From the NCBI GenBank assembly GCA_016800925.1, contig JABCPU010000244.1:1-64000 (forward strand): a stretch of DNA of 64,000 nt. The letters are read 5' to 3'. Shown here piece after piece: positions 35,032 through 46,800 of this stretch (within the stretch, counting starts at the first letter, position 1; each line of letters starts with the position of its first letter). The notes below the pieces were generated by a model. It was not told where the DNA came from. It saw only the letters and a list, made by a program, of their open reading frames with translations, and searched no databases. The translations under genes and the position numbers were made by a program. The stretch is from Suillus spraguei (Eukaryota; Basidiomycota; Agaricomycetes; Boletales; Suillaceae).

Positions 35032-37620
35032 GGATTCCCTCGCTGACTAATAAGTTTTCAGGTCTTTACGTAAGTTGAGGTCCGCAATGTCTCCGATTCT
35101 TGGCAAACACGACGAGGTTTGCGACTACCTACATGCAATACGGTAAAGTTAGCCTGACTAAGGGGTCAGGTATGGAATGTCAATCGTTCACATTCAAGCC
35201 TGGGAACTTTAACTCTAAGCTAACTTATTAGCAAGTTCAGCTATCATATCATGGCGTGCAACCTAGACTACGTTGCACGCCATGCTATGATAGCGTTACC
35301 TAGTAGGTGATGCGGTGAGCGTCTACCGGTGGGCTAAATATCATACACCGATTGTACCCATACTGCGAGGCTCAAGGCAACAGATCAGAGCTCAGATAGT
35401 TCTGCACTGTGCATTGTGCAATTACTACTGACAGCCACGCATATTACTCGTCAATTACAGCATGGAGCGCCGAGGATGGCAAGAGTGGTGGTTGAGTTAG
35501 CGAAGATCGGCTAGGAAGTAGATTATGGGGATGGATATCCGGTGGGTGCGCTGGCAGGAGGAGTTGTTTGTGTTACGGTATGGTTGTTGGTGCCACATGC
35601 GATTCAATGATTCAATGTTTAATGTTACACCAGACACTAGTCGAGAGCTGTTGTCCACGTGCTATCCATGGAGTGCCATCTGCTGGGCTAGTTATGGGCA
35701 AGCCCCTTAGGAAGCGAGGAGAGCAAATACTTGAGGCGCTCACGGTATGCCTGCTCCGAAACAACGAACTCAGGATGAAGCTGATCACACGGGTGTCACT
35801 ACAAACTCCACATCCGTATTAACACGCAAATTCAAACTTTGACTCTTTCATGACCATTCTCTAATAATACTACCATTCCAACCAAACACCAAGGCCGCTC
35901 TTCACCCGTTCGAGTCAGTAGTTGGTACTCAGCACTTGCACTCTCCTGGCTTGCATTGGCACCTGTCCATTCTGAATCAGACCCAGACGTTGCACAAGAG
36001 TAGAATTGGAGTTCGACTCACGAACTACCGCCCGCACAGCTGCTCGAGCCGCAGTTTTGAGAGACAGGGACTTCAGTGACCTGTGAGCGGAGGTCAAGAT
36101 GACGATACTGATGATGCAATGGAATAAGCGAGACTTACGGTGTACATGATATTGCACTGGATAGATTGGTATGTTCGATGTCTTTAAGTTTTGTTGTTAC
36201 TTATTCACTGACAATGCGAAGACTTTATAGCTTTCCTGTGTGTGGTCTTGTTGGCAATGGCGTGTTTTTTTCGCTCATCTTCCTTGATTTTCTTATCCAT
36301 GAACAGCGAAGTAGTATGGTGGCACTATCCATCCAATCGCACAAACACCGTCCTTTTTCATGTGCATCCGTCGAATTCTGTGGATCAATGGAGCTATCAG
36401 GAGTTACCTGAGGTCGCTACCACTCCGTCGAGGTGCTGGCACCATGATTTTGAACCCCAAAACAAAAAATGAATGAACGGCCATCACCGATCAAGGCTAA
36501 CGCATTTCCCTCACAACATCACTTCGTCATGCGCACCACCGGTCAGGACCGGTACTTAGGTTGTCTGACAATATCGTAATGATTGATCCGATTAGCACCG
36601 AACCATTTCTGGTACGACAAATATGAGTGAGCGAATCCGACCAACGAACGAAAAAACCCTACCAAAAATGCGTGCTTGAAAGTATAACACTTGAACTCGG
36701 TACGAATAGGAACTGCAATATGTTTTCCCGAGTGCGGTTCGATCTCCATCAAGCACCTCCCTCATCAGACCCACGGCCTCCCACAGGTCACATTCTGGTT
36801 CGCTTGCAGACCCTTGTCAAACGGTGCATGTGGACTGATCAACAGTGCCCTCTCTACCCTCAGCGACAGTAGTGGCGTCAACTGATTCCTAGTAAGACGC
36901 GCCCTGTAGCATGAATAAAATTTGTTTTCCATCATGTGTTATACTGGCCCTGAAAACCAATATCTCTATCCAATTAGTACATCACTGACATCCCAATCCT
37001 GGTCCGCGGGAATTTTATTGCAATGATGCTGAACTAGAGCCGTTGCGGTAGAGGTGCAGACAGAGGAAGCAGCTCCTCAGTGTTGACAATGCTTCGGCAG
37101 TTCCGCCCTTGGCACTCATCCAGTGCTTCTCGTAAGCTCCAGCATTTACATTTAACCAGTGCTTATTTAGCTATGATGAGCTGGAAATGGCACCACAAAA
37201 TCCATTTTCGACAGATCAGGTCGTATAAATTGTCCTCAGGACGGTACAAGGCATTAGGCCGAAACTTGTTAAATGGGACAACTTTACTAAGTGCTGTACA
37301 TGCGAATGAGAACTCCCCCCGGAAGTATGATCCCCCGGTGGGCCTTTTTCAATTTCCCACTCCTTTGGTGATACGATGATGGTTATTTTCACAAGGTGTT
37401 GTATCGATAATCGAGTCATAGCATATGAACCTACTCGCACGGGCAGCGACGCAAGTAACAAGATACGTATTCGTTTGTCTAGACTTGTCGCCGTTCAGAA
37501 ATACCCAACAATTTAAATGTTAAAAAAATAAAGTACCACAACGCAGCTCATGACCAAAGAAAATATCCCGCTCTCTGCAGAGTACCCGATAACCATTAAT
37601 CGTAACAATCACGTCCCATG
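35032..37620. other. Gene-poor region with a strong hairpin
   Basis: No gene is recognised in 2.6 kb. Open frames on the minus strand (35915-36157, Ala/Arg-rich) and others near 36600 show no motif or splice continuity. A strong hairpin lies at 35240-35294. The right edge is the 3' flank of the DUF6533 gene. Confidence 0.35.
35240..35294. repeat. Hairpin, 23-bp arms with one mismatch
   Basis: Bases 35240-35262 pair with 35272-35294 (22 of 23) around a nine-base loop. It lies in a gene-poor stretch. It may be a fold-back element or the remnant of a tiny transposon. Confidence 0.8.
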
Positions 37621-39243
37621 TTACACACTACTGCTTGTTGACACATGCACACGCCCCAGGACAGTAATTGAAGTCATGCCGACTGCCATATCAGAGTCGG
37701 CCCTAAGCTTGGCGTGATATTCTCGAACGCCAAGAACCAAACGTGGCCCTACCACAAACAACTGCACGGATAAGAAATTTTGAGCAACAGCATGATAAAT
37801 GATATATTTAAGGGAATATGGGCCCTATTTAGTCAAAAAGATGAACCGGACTTGCATGCAAAGGTCAGTAACAAATGGACATACCGGTGCGATCCTGTGG
37901 GATAGATAACTGAGCTGGAAGCAAGTTACAGCAGCGAAGCTGGTATGTGCGAACCTTCAGGAAACAAAGAGAACCATATGTGGCATTATGAGCTCACCTC
38001 AAAAAGTAAAAAACGTGAGTTTTCATTAACACCGCAAGACAGTCCCCGACAATGCCTCCTGTTGAGTATTGTCGCAGTTCACGAAAGTGCTTTACAGCAA
38101 TCCAGACCGCAAAACACAGCGCGATGACCTCCCATACAGTATTGCCGATTACCCAAGTAATCTGAAGCAAAAATGGACCACCTCTGCGATTATGAGTGCA
38201 CTGATGAGTGCCAGAAAGTATGACTTCCTCTGGTATTTGTCAATGAGCCTTGTATCGTTCGTCTATAATTGCGCTTACCCCCTGAAGTTTGTTTTGTTGT
38301 TATCGCAGTGATCAGTCCGACGGGAACATAGACAGCCACGAAAATGGCAATGAGAATTATCAGCACTGTCCTGGATCGCTGATACATGGCATTTAATCGA
38401 GCAATCATGATGACTTTGTAAAGTTTCAGTCAAATAAATATCACTGGGATATCGCAGCTGCATAACTCACTACCCAGTATTACAGTTACGACAAGAATCA
38501 TCCAAGTTGTTGCAATGAACATAATCAGACCTAACCAATGCAGTTTGTGATCAACCACAAATAATCATTAGTCCGAAACAAACTCACAGCTGTGGCAGTC
38601 ATTATGTTGAACCAAGAAATTAGTGAAAAACTTACTACTGCACGAGAATGTAGTTGGTTAAATGGAAATGGCAGATATTAGTGCAGAGAACTCACAATAT
38701 CTGTCCCCGATATTGTCTGAACATTTGCTGTACGCTGCAGATCAGAAGAAAGGAACACGGCGTGTATAAGGAAACATACCCAGAATCCCGACGCTGATTG
38801 CGAGAGATGGCCGATTAGTACAACACCGATCCTTAGCATTCTGAACATACATAGCCCATAATATTCCAATGTAGCGCACCTAGGATACTGTCAAGTTAGC
38901 ACGACCCGCCATGCAGACATATGACAGAGACTACATACGCCCAGATATAAGAAAGTCATAAGGGAGCAGCGTTGCCTCTGTGACAAACGAATTGTGATTG
39001 TATCGTAGTATGCTGTTCTTATGACTTGAAACTCTACTCACCCAGACTAGTTCGATCTGTAGGGATATTCTAAATGAAATGGCTCCTCCTGTAATAGCAT
39101 CAACCTACCTCTCGTCCAAAAGTCAGTGCTGTAGAGACTATGAGGACAAACGGTTCTGGAATACTATTTTGCTCACCCCAATCATATATCACCACAGCCG
39201 AGGAAGCAACTGTAAAACCCGAGTCAATGTTAAATCGAGACAT
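37621..39243 (-). CDS. DUF6533 family multi-pass membrane protein
   Basis: This minus-strand gene is split by many short introns. The start MSRFNIDSGFTVASSAVVIY (39243) leads into the family core YDW, ALTFGREIELVW and MTFLYLGVRYIGILWAM, each from a separate exon. Later segments are MIARLNAMYQRSRTVLIIL, then VWEVIALCFAVWIAVKHFRE with GDCLAVLMKTHVFYF, and the typical end VGPRLVLGVREYHAKLRADS followed by VHVSTSSSV and stop. The layout matches the basidiomycete-expanded DUF6533 family of seven-helix proteins of unknown function. The middle exons (38500-38850) are the least certain. No defect is obvious. Confidence 0.75.
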
Positions 39244-41286
39244 CAAGCCGTCATTCAGCTCTCTAACCTATAATATAGCTTGAAATGCGATCCGAATCAA
39301 TGGACGGCCACCGACTCGGGTCATTTGAGACTAGGGTCATGAAGGGTGTGAGCGAGGAACGAACTTCAAGGTGGATGTATGACCAGGGCGTTTGAGCTAG
39401 ATATACTACTATCCCTTGCTTTTACTATGACCGAAATCACCAGCATGATTGACGGCAAGGTTGTCACCTGTTGTCACACGAAGTCAAGTAGAAATGGCAA
39501 GTCGGACCTTCAATTACTACTATCAAATATGCAAGAGCAGTGACTCAAGCTGAAGTGGAGCACAGATCCAGGAAGTGTATCACTGGCCCCGGGCCCCGGG
39601 AGTGTTCTCTGGCGCGGAAACGTTGCGCTGCAAAAGATCTCAGTGTTGCCAGTGTAGTTACCACCAGGGTGTCCATTTTGTCGGTTATAACCTGCAGAAC
39701 TGGCAAAACTGTATACGACATCCAAGGACCAGGCAGGCACAATCACTGCTTTTGCCAAACCGCTTGTCCAAGTCGTGACTAAAGACTTTAGCTTGTTCAG
39801 GCCATCCCTCCCTGACTAATAAGTTCCATGATCTTGGCAATTCACGCCAGCGCAAATGATAAGTATGGCCAGAGCAATTTCGGAAGGAAGAAGCACAGGT
39901 TCCTGCATCAAAGTGTTGGGATTGTAGTGATGCATTCATGCTACAATGCTAGGCCTGCTAATATATGGTGAATCACCAGTGATGCATCATTACTTGGTGC
40001 ATCACTTGTGCATCACCCTCGGATCATCGGATGGCATCTTTCCGCATTTTTTAGACTGTGAGAAATTCGCCACTACACCCAAAACATAGCCATTTTTGGT
40101 CATCTCCTGGATCTCAACATTTCCCACTCCTCCCAGCACATTCCTGCCCATCACCATACTATATCCACCTATTTACTGTAGAAAAGTATTAGTGTATGAT
40201 ATGTACACATAATATGTCGCAATAAAACCCCGTTTTTTTTCAATACAAGCTCCAGAGACTTGTATATATAATACAGGAAAAACATATCAAAAACACATTC
40301 GCATTTTTGCTTCTTCAATATAGAGTGCCTCAGAACTTGAGTATTATATTACACCGTTTGTTTGGCCCTATAAAGGTCCTTGTAGCACCAGATGTATTAT
40401 GTACCCAAAAAATAACAAATAACTTCGCGGTTTTCACTATATAGACTCGAGCACGAACACAGTTTTTTCTTTTTTTGGAATTGTCATTATTTACGAAAAT
40501 TGAAATATACAACATACCAGGAGAACAGGACCGCTCATCTACAATTGATGAATAGGGAAGTGAAATATCATTTTTACACGAGAAAAACTTTACAAATACC
40601 ATAATTGATGCATATACAGGGTGGTATTTTTCTTGAAAGTGGGTAAATTATACAGTTGTTACACAGTAGAGTACTAAAAGAACCATTCTTACACTTCTGA
40701 GAAGTGGAAGCCTTGGAAGTAGAGCACGGTGGTCTGGCTTTCCATATACTTCAGGTTTTGGTAAATAGAGGTCATGTAACTTAGTTGCTCTTCGAAATTC
40801 AGTCACGTTGGCAGGAGGTCAATGTCACAACATCGTTATGCATAATGTCCCACTTCCACGAACACTCTATCTGCCTAGATCATCTCGACATCAATATCGA
40901 CAGACCAGGGTGAAATGATGAGCAAAAATGCGAGGCGATACGCGTATGAGAGGACTAATAGGCAGTTATGTCACGTCGCCGCGAAAGCAAGTCATAGAAA
41001 ATATGCTCTCGGCCTCGAAGCGACTTGGGTCGACCGTTAGGAAGGTTGCAGCAGGAGCAAAATGATGCGCTGAACTTCTTGTCAGTTATGTAAGGTGGAC
41101 ACAGCCTGAGGCTCAACGGAGTCGTCGGCGACTCAGCGCTCTGCTTGACACATTGCGATCTGATCAGTAAGTCTGTCGTCTGCCGTCAAGTACATATTTT
41201 GTCTTCTAACGATGCATGAAAGAGTCTATGCGATGCCGTAGAACATAGTGATATTTTTGATTCCGAAAAATGCCTGGCAACCCCAC
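39244..41286. other. AT-rich intergenic region with transposon remnant
   Basis: No gene is recognised. GTGATGCATCA-like motifs repeat near 39980-40015. From 40050 to 40620 the DNA is very AT-rich. A fragment of the 49.8-kb element's inverted terminus lies at 40694-40745. Weak coding traces upstream of the NACHT relic (from about 41060) may be its decayed N-terminal part. Confidence 0.4.
40694..40745. mobile_element. Isolated terminal fragment of the element found at 49.8-51.5 kb
   Basis: The block containing GAAGCCTTGGAAGTAGAGCA and GTGGTCTGGCTTTCCATA matches the right end of the later element (51487-51526), and its TTCTGAGAAGTGGAAGCC matches the left end read in reverse. This shows a dispersed family with copies on both sides of gene B. 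Confidence 0.65.
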
Positions 41287-42057
41287 TCACGATGCATGGA
41301 GAACACGCGTGTTGCACTTCTGAAGGAAGTCCTCGACCGACGTGACTAAACGAATGTTTGGCTTAATGGCCTCGCCGGCGTTGGTAAGATTATTCCACCA
41401 TCACATATAAGCTCTCATTGGATTTCCCGTGTATTCGAGCCGATATCGCGCAAGCGATCGAGAAAGACGAGACTCTCTTATCGTCTGAAAATTTTGTGTT
41501 GACCAGATGCGAGAGCTGATCACCAATCCACTGCACATTCCAAGATTCCGTAAGGAGACGCCTTATACCATCATTATCGATGCTCTTGATGAGTACTTTT
41601 TTCCTGAAGAGGCGGCAAGACTGGTTATGGTGTTCATGGAGACATTCTCGGGCCCAGACCAGCCAATGCCATCATCCACCTGATATTTACGAGCTGCCCG
41701 AAGGCCCATATACGTGCGGTCATGCCACCTTGAAATTTCCCTCACCATACATGATGTAGACATTGTACAAGACGTTTGTTCCTTTCTGGGAGCATCACTT
41801 GACAACATGCGGGCATGTCGTTCCGCCGTTTTCGGGTCACACCCAAAGCCTTGCTCGTCAGAGGCCGAATTCAAGATCTTGGCCTTTAAGGCAGGCGGTC
41901 TTTTTGTCTGTGCTGCTATGTCTATTAATTTTTTATCACCCATCGGTCAATACCCCAGCGAGACCAGATCTCTTGGCGAGAATTTGTATGTCGGCGCTAA
42001 CATCAACCAGCTTTATCGACAGATTTGGAGAACTCAGCCTGGCACTGCCGGATGTTA
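41287..42057 (+). pseudogene. Decayed NACHT (STAND/NLR-like) NTPase
   Basis: The relic is recognisable by motif order across different frames: TRVALLKEVLDRRD, a stop, then the Walker A segment NVWLNGLAGVGK (41352-41388), the Walker B segment YTIIIDALDEYF (41564-41599), then a HIRAVMPP segment, and further on SLDNMRACRSAVFGSHPKP and AFKAGGLFVCAAMSINF (41871-41939). Agaricomycete NACHT proteins show the same order. Several frame changes and stops lie between. No sensor repeats (WD40, ankyrin, TPR) remain downstream. NACHT proteins are fungal NLR-type signalling ATPases; this copy cannot make a full protein. Confidence 0.7.
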
Positions 42058-43804
42058 GCGTCTATCATCCCGTCTTGTTCAGTTGCTCCCTCTCGTTCAG
42101 TTGCTCCCTCTTAGAGACCTCCAGGACGCATAGGAACACAGCCGCCGATAAACCATTCCGATGGCCAGGAGTTTCGGTAACATGGAATATGCAACACTGG
42201 TGGGGATGATGATATCTACTTTAAGGTTGTTGAATATGCAGATACGGAAAATGAGATGAAAAGATATGAAATTTTAGTTTGGCGCAGATAGATGGGCGCC
42301 GCGCGCAGTATGCAGGCACTGGAGTCGCAGGTGATGCTGTGCCCCTCTGGCAAGCTGTGGCGATAGGTCTGATGAGCCGGTTATTATGTGTTTGAAATCG
42401 ATCAGAAATTTGATGTGAGAACGTCAACGTCAACGCTGAGCACACTGCCATGGATCAGATTCTTGGCCTCAAGTGACGTACACACAACCACCGCGGTGAA
42501 GACAATTACTACTCGAGGAAGTTCAAGTAATGGTACCCAAGGACATTATTTGAGGAGTCAACAAAATTTAGTACCCGTGTTACTATGAATAAGAATAGCG
42601 CCTATTGAATACACGGAGCGCATAAATAACTGGTCTAGAGCTTTTAGAACATGGCCTGGTCGATGAAACAGCGCTGAGCCTGGAGCAACAATCCTTGAAG
42701 TAAGCTGAAAGTAAGCAGGTAGTACGATCACTCACCAGATCATCACATAGGTCTATAATTACGGGTGCATTGCTCTTCACACCGCAGAAAATGTTATCGC
42801 CTTGTGAAGAGACAGCGTGACATTGCGGTGAAATTCTCATGAAGGTTTGACTTCAAATCTTGACTTGGAGCTGGCCAATCCTGTACGAAGATCGGATCAA
42901 ACCGGACCACCAGGTTTCTCCACATCACCATACTGATACAATGTCGGCGCTGCCACAAAGCCTTTGTCCTCATATTGAAAAATTCCACGGGAGCAAAAGT
43001 GTCTGAGAAGGTGCGTGGCTATTTTGACGCGGCATGTGCATGGATGAGGCGGTTTAATGCGACATGGATGAAGTTTGACGCGGCCGTGAACGCGGCTTGA
43101 CGACGTATTAGCATGGCGCAATTTATTCACTGGTGCGGCATAGAGTAATTGTGGAAGTTGACATAGTACGGAGGCCGTGAAGATGCTGGAGAGGACTTGT
43201 TGAGTAGTGTTTAACCCAGTCTGAGTGAGAATTAACGTGGTAATACAGAGTCCAGAAGGCTGCACAAGGTGGTCGAAGCTTGACACAGTCAGACAATACC
43301 ACTATTTCATACTGCATCTGAAAACCAACATCACGATTAGCCTGAGATCGATATGGCAAGACGAACACAAGATGCACGCTACATTCCCCAGTAGTACGAA
43401 TTTACACTGCAATATGGTGGGAAGTGAGTGCAGCACCGACGTTGATCATTAACGACCGGGATTCAAAAGGATTCAAAGTGTTTGAATTTCATTTCGAGCG
43501 ACGAGAGATCTGTACCCGTGACAGTGTCGCACAGCAAAAACACCAACAAGCAAAACCTCGGGGCCCGAATTAAGCAAGTAACTAATGATGAAACGATCAA
43601 GTTGACATATACGCAATGATCAATGAGCGCTGAGCGCTAACTATGGAGCATTGGAACTGCCAAATCGTTTCTGTAGAGCACCGCGAACTGCACGCTGTGT
43701 CGGATAAATACCCTTCTTTCTTTTTTTCTTCCTTCATTTTAGACGACTTACCACACGACTCCAGTCACTCCACTACTATTTTCAGTCCTAGAAGCTAACT
43801 GACG
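42058..43804. other. Intergenic region upstream of gene B
   Basis: No gene is recognised. Short overlapping ORFs on both strands lack motifs. The last 120 bases before the gene B start are CT-rich with GATAAATA at about 43700, a possible core promoter. Confidence 0.4.
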
Positions 43805-46800
43805 ATGAACACACCTCCTTTCAGGACTACCTCAGGTATTGCTGAAGCTCATCTCAACTCATCTCCCTCATCGTCACCGCATTCCCATACTCGACCCTTA
43901 TCCCGTGCGAATGGAAACCAAGCATTCACCACTCTCCCTCCAGAGCCTGTTCACAGCGTGCATTCCTCCCCAGGAGATAGCATTATCGGTCTATCTCACG
44001 ATAACGACTATACAAGAAACTCGCATCCTATCCCAATCAGGTCCAATTTCCCCGCAGGCAGTGGAGGACATGGGAGTACGAATATGAGTGCGCGCACGAT
44101 TGCTAGCGTACCTCGAGACTCCATTCTTCTGTCACCGGCCGGTACAAAATTTGACACGTCCCCCACACCATCTGTTATACTTACTTCCCATCCCCATGAT
44201 GACAGAAAGATCTCATCTGCACCGACATCACCTACAGAGATGGTGTCACCTTCGGCGCCTTTTCTATCTGCTTCGTTAAATCAACACTCAGATTTGTCCC
44301 GTTACCTACTGCAGTGGCGTCACGAATCCCCGGGAAATAAAACACCACCGAATGGTGTGCCAAGGAGATGGTGGCCACGTTCACGTTCAAGCGAGAGGGG
44401 AAGGTCTGTCTCTCCCTTGAGAGGGAGGAGTTTCTCCTTCCTTAGAGGTAGATCCAGAGACCCAGTAATTTCCGCGTCCAGTCCAGACTCAAGTCTTCCG
44501 ATATCGAATGATCTTGTGGAACAGGGAACTCCATTTCCTTCTTCATTTTCCAACGATATGTTTCGTGCTTCTTTGTCCAACAACCTTCTTTCTTTATCCA
44601 CTGACGACCTTCAAATCCACGATCTCGATGAGAGGAACATCGGCGACAAATATGGAGGGAACGAGAATTCTCTTTTGTTATCCTCTCCTGAGGCTCCAGC
44701 CACCCTCGTATCACCTACTTCCCCTACTGCCGCACACATATACCCGGAGACCCTCAGGTCGCTAGGTGTAGGAATCGAAGAAGATGAGCGGAGGCATGAC
44801 ATAGAGAATAGCTATTGGCCCAAGCTATTCGGGTTGTCTCCGAAGTCGTCCCCAAAGTCCCCTAGTGCTGATGTGGGGACAAGTGCGTCTGCAAGCGAGA
44901 CTGAGGGTCTTGTTATTTCGATGGAGACTTGGGACGGAAAGTCCCTAGATGTCCCTCCTTCAGCTGTGTTCCTTGGTTCGTCCTCGCCCACGAAAGGTAA
45001 AGCACCTGCACTGCCGAATCAGGCAGTGTCCTCGACATTCCCTCGTATGTCCCTCTATTTCTTCCGTGAAACTGGTGTCCTCAATTCCACCAGAAAAATC
45101 GGTCTTTACTTCTGGGATTGCAAAAGGGAAGGAGAAGGCTCAAGATGCACAACACATGGAGCATACCTCTACAACGCAAGCTCAAAGTAAACACCCGGAG
45201 TCCTGGTACGATAAGTTTACTCGTCCAAGCGCAAAAGGGCGGAGAAGGAGGCTGATAGTTGGCTTCGTGCGAGGGAGGTGAGTGCCGTCTATTTTATACT
45301 TTATAAATTCCCCGTCGTCCTCCCGTTCTATTTTCTTTCTTTCGTTTAAGATCAAAATCGGCAGGACGATATACTCACGTGTATCGTTTCAAACAGAACG
45401 TCTCCCTAGCGTTGAATGCTGTACTGCCCACTTCTGAGCTCGCACAACTTTCAGAAGCAGGAGAGGCATTTGCGATGGAAGGCTGTGCTGCTCGTGCCAC
45501 CGTTGAGAAGGACGATGGTAAAGAGGTGGAAGCATCAGAATCTTTGGGTACCGAGAGCAAGGTTGGGAATGGCCAGATGGTTTTTTGACGGGTGAGTCCT
45601 CCTTGTGTGAGGTTGAGTTTGGTTAATTTCGGATTCTTTTTCAGTGAAATCTGCAGTATCGACTGTCTCGCCCATACTTCGAACCTCCCTTATGATTCTT
45701 GGTGACGTCGCCAAACTCACACCTATCCCTGGGCTCCATGAAGCTGCAAGGACCTTACTGGCAGTGTGGGAGCTCGTGGATACAGTTGAGGTGAGTGTTC
45801 GATCTCGTCATTATTTTTTGGAGTAGAGTTTGAGATAGAATTTACGTATTTTCAACAGACCAACCGCCTGCAATGTCTCCGCCTTACCGAGCGCTGTGCT
45901 ATGAATATATACTCGGTACGCGCTGAGATCGCAGAAGCTGAGATGGAGTATCAGCAGGTCAACATGGAGATGTTGGTGTTGTGGGATTGGCAGAGGAGAT
46001 GCAAGTCCCCGTCAGGAAGCTGAACGAGTGCATTGTGATGGTAAGTATTGCTGTGCTTTAATTTCGTTACGGATTGAGCAACCATTTTGTTTGTCTTATG
46101 CTTAAGTGCTAACATTCATTCTCTATAGGTGTACGAGTTCCTTGTAAAGCTCAACCGTCGTCCATTCATCAAGCGGTTTCTGCGTAGCGACGAGATCCAG
46201 CAGGAAATTCAAGCATGTGATAAGGCGCTTGGGGATGCAATGCAGATGTTTGACGTGAGTGTTTTTTTTACTTTCACTTCCGTCTTTGGTTCAAGCCACT
46301 CTAACTTCGACTTGGTATAGATTTCAATCGGAATCAGAATCCTCAAAGAGTGCAAACGCTTCGCGAGGGCGAGGGAAGGGAGAGGCAACTTGATGCTGGG
46401 CACTATGCGCAAGGGTCTACACCTCCACCTATATATGCATCTCCTCCGTCGCAGACCCTACCCATTTCCTTAGACCGTACCCCAAGGGTTGGGACATCAG
46501 CGCTTCCAGAACCGCATGACATTCTCCCAGCAGCATCTGGGCTGAGCGGGAGTCATCCAGAACAGAATCCACCATTGTCCCTATCCCAATCCATGCAATC
46601 CCAAATTAACAACAGCATCCCACCCTCTGATGTGCCCATTTCTCCTCTCGCTGAGCTTCAAGACCTTCACATTGTTGAAAATGCTTCCGACAGAGAACAA
46701 GACCGTGCACTATTCCACAGCACACTCCAACGTGTCATCAGTACTCGAAGGGATGATGAGGTGTTGCAGGTACTGGGAGTGCGCCTGGAGAGGTGCCCGA

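Noticed and set aside
39585..39605. GC-rich palindrome (CCCCGGGCCCCGGG) as a regulatory site
   Set aside because: It is a short low-complexity palindrome with no gene nearby, so chance is sufficient to explain it.
45241..45300. A frameshift at the end of the second exon of gene B
   Set aside because: Splicing at GTGAGT (about 45278) and rejoining at the next exon keeps the frame, so no indel is needed there.
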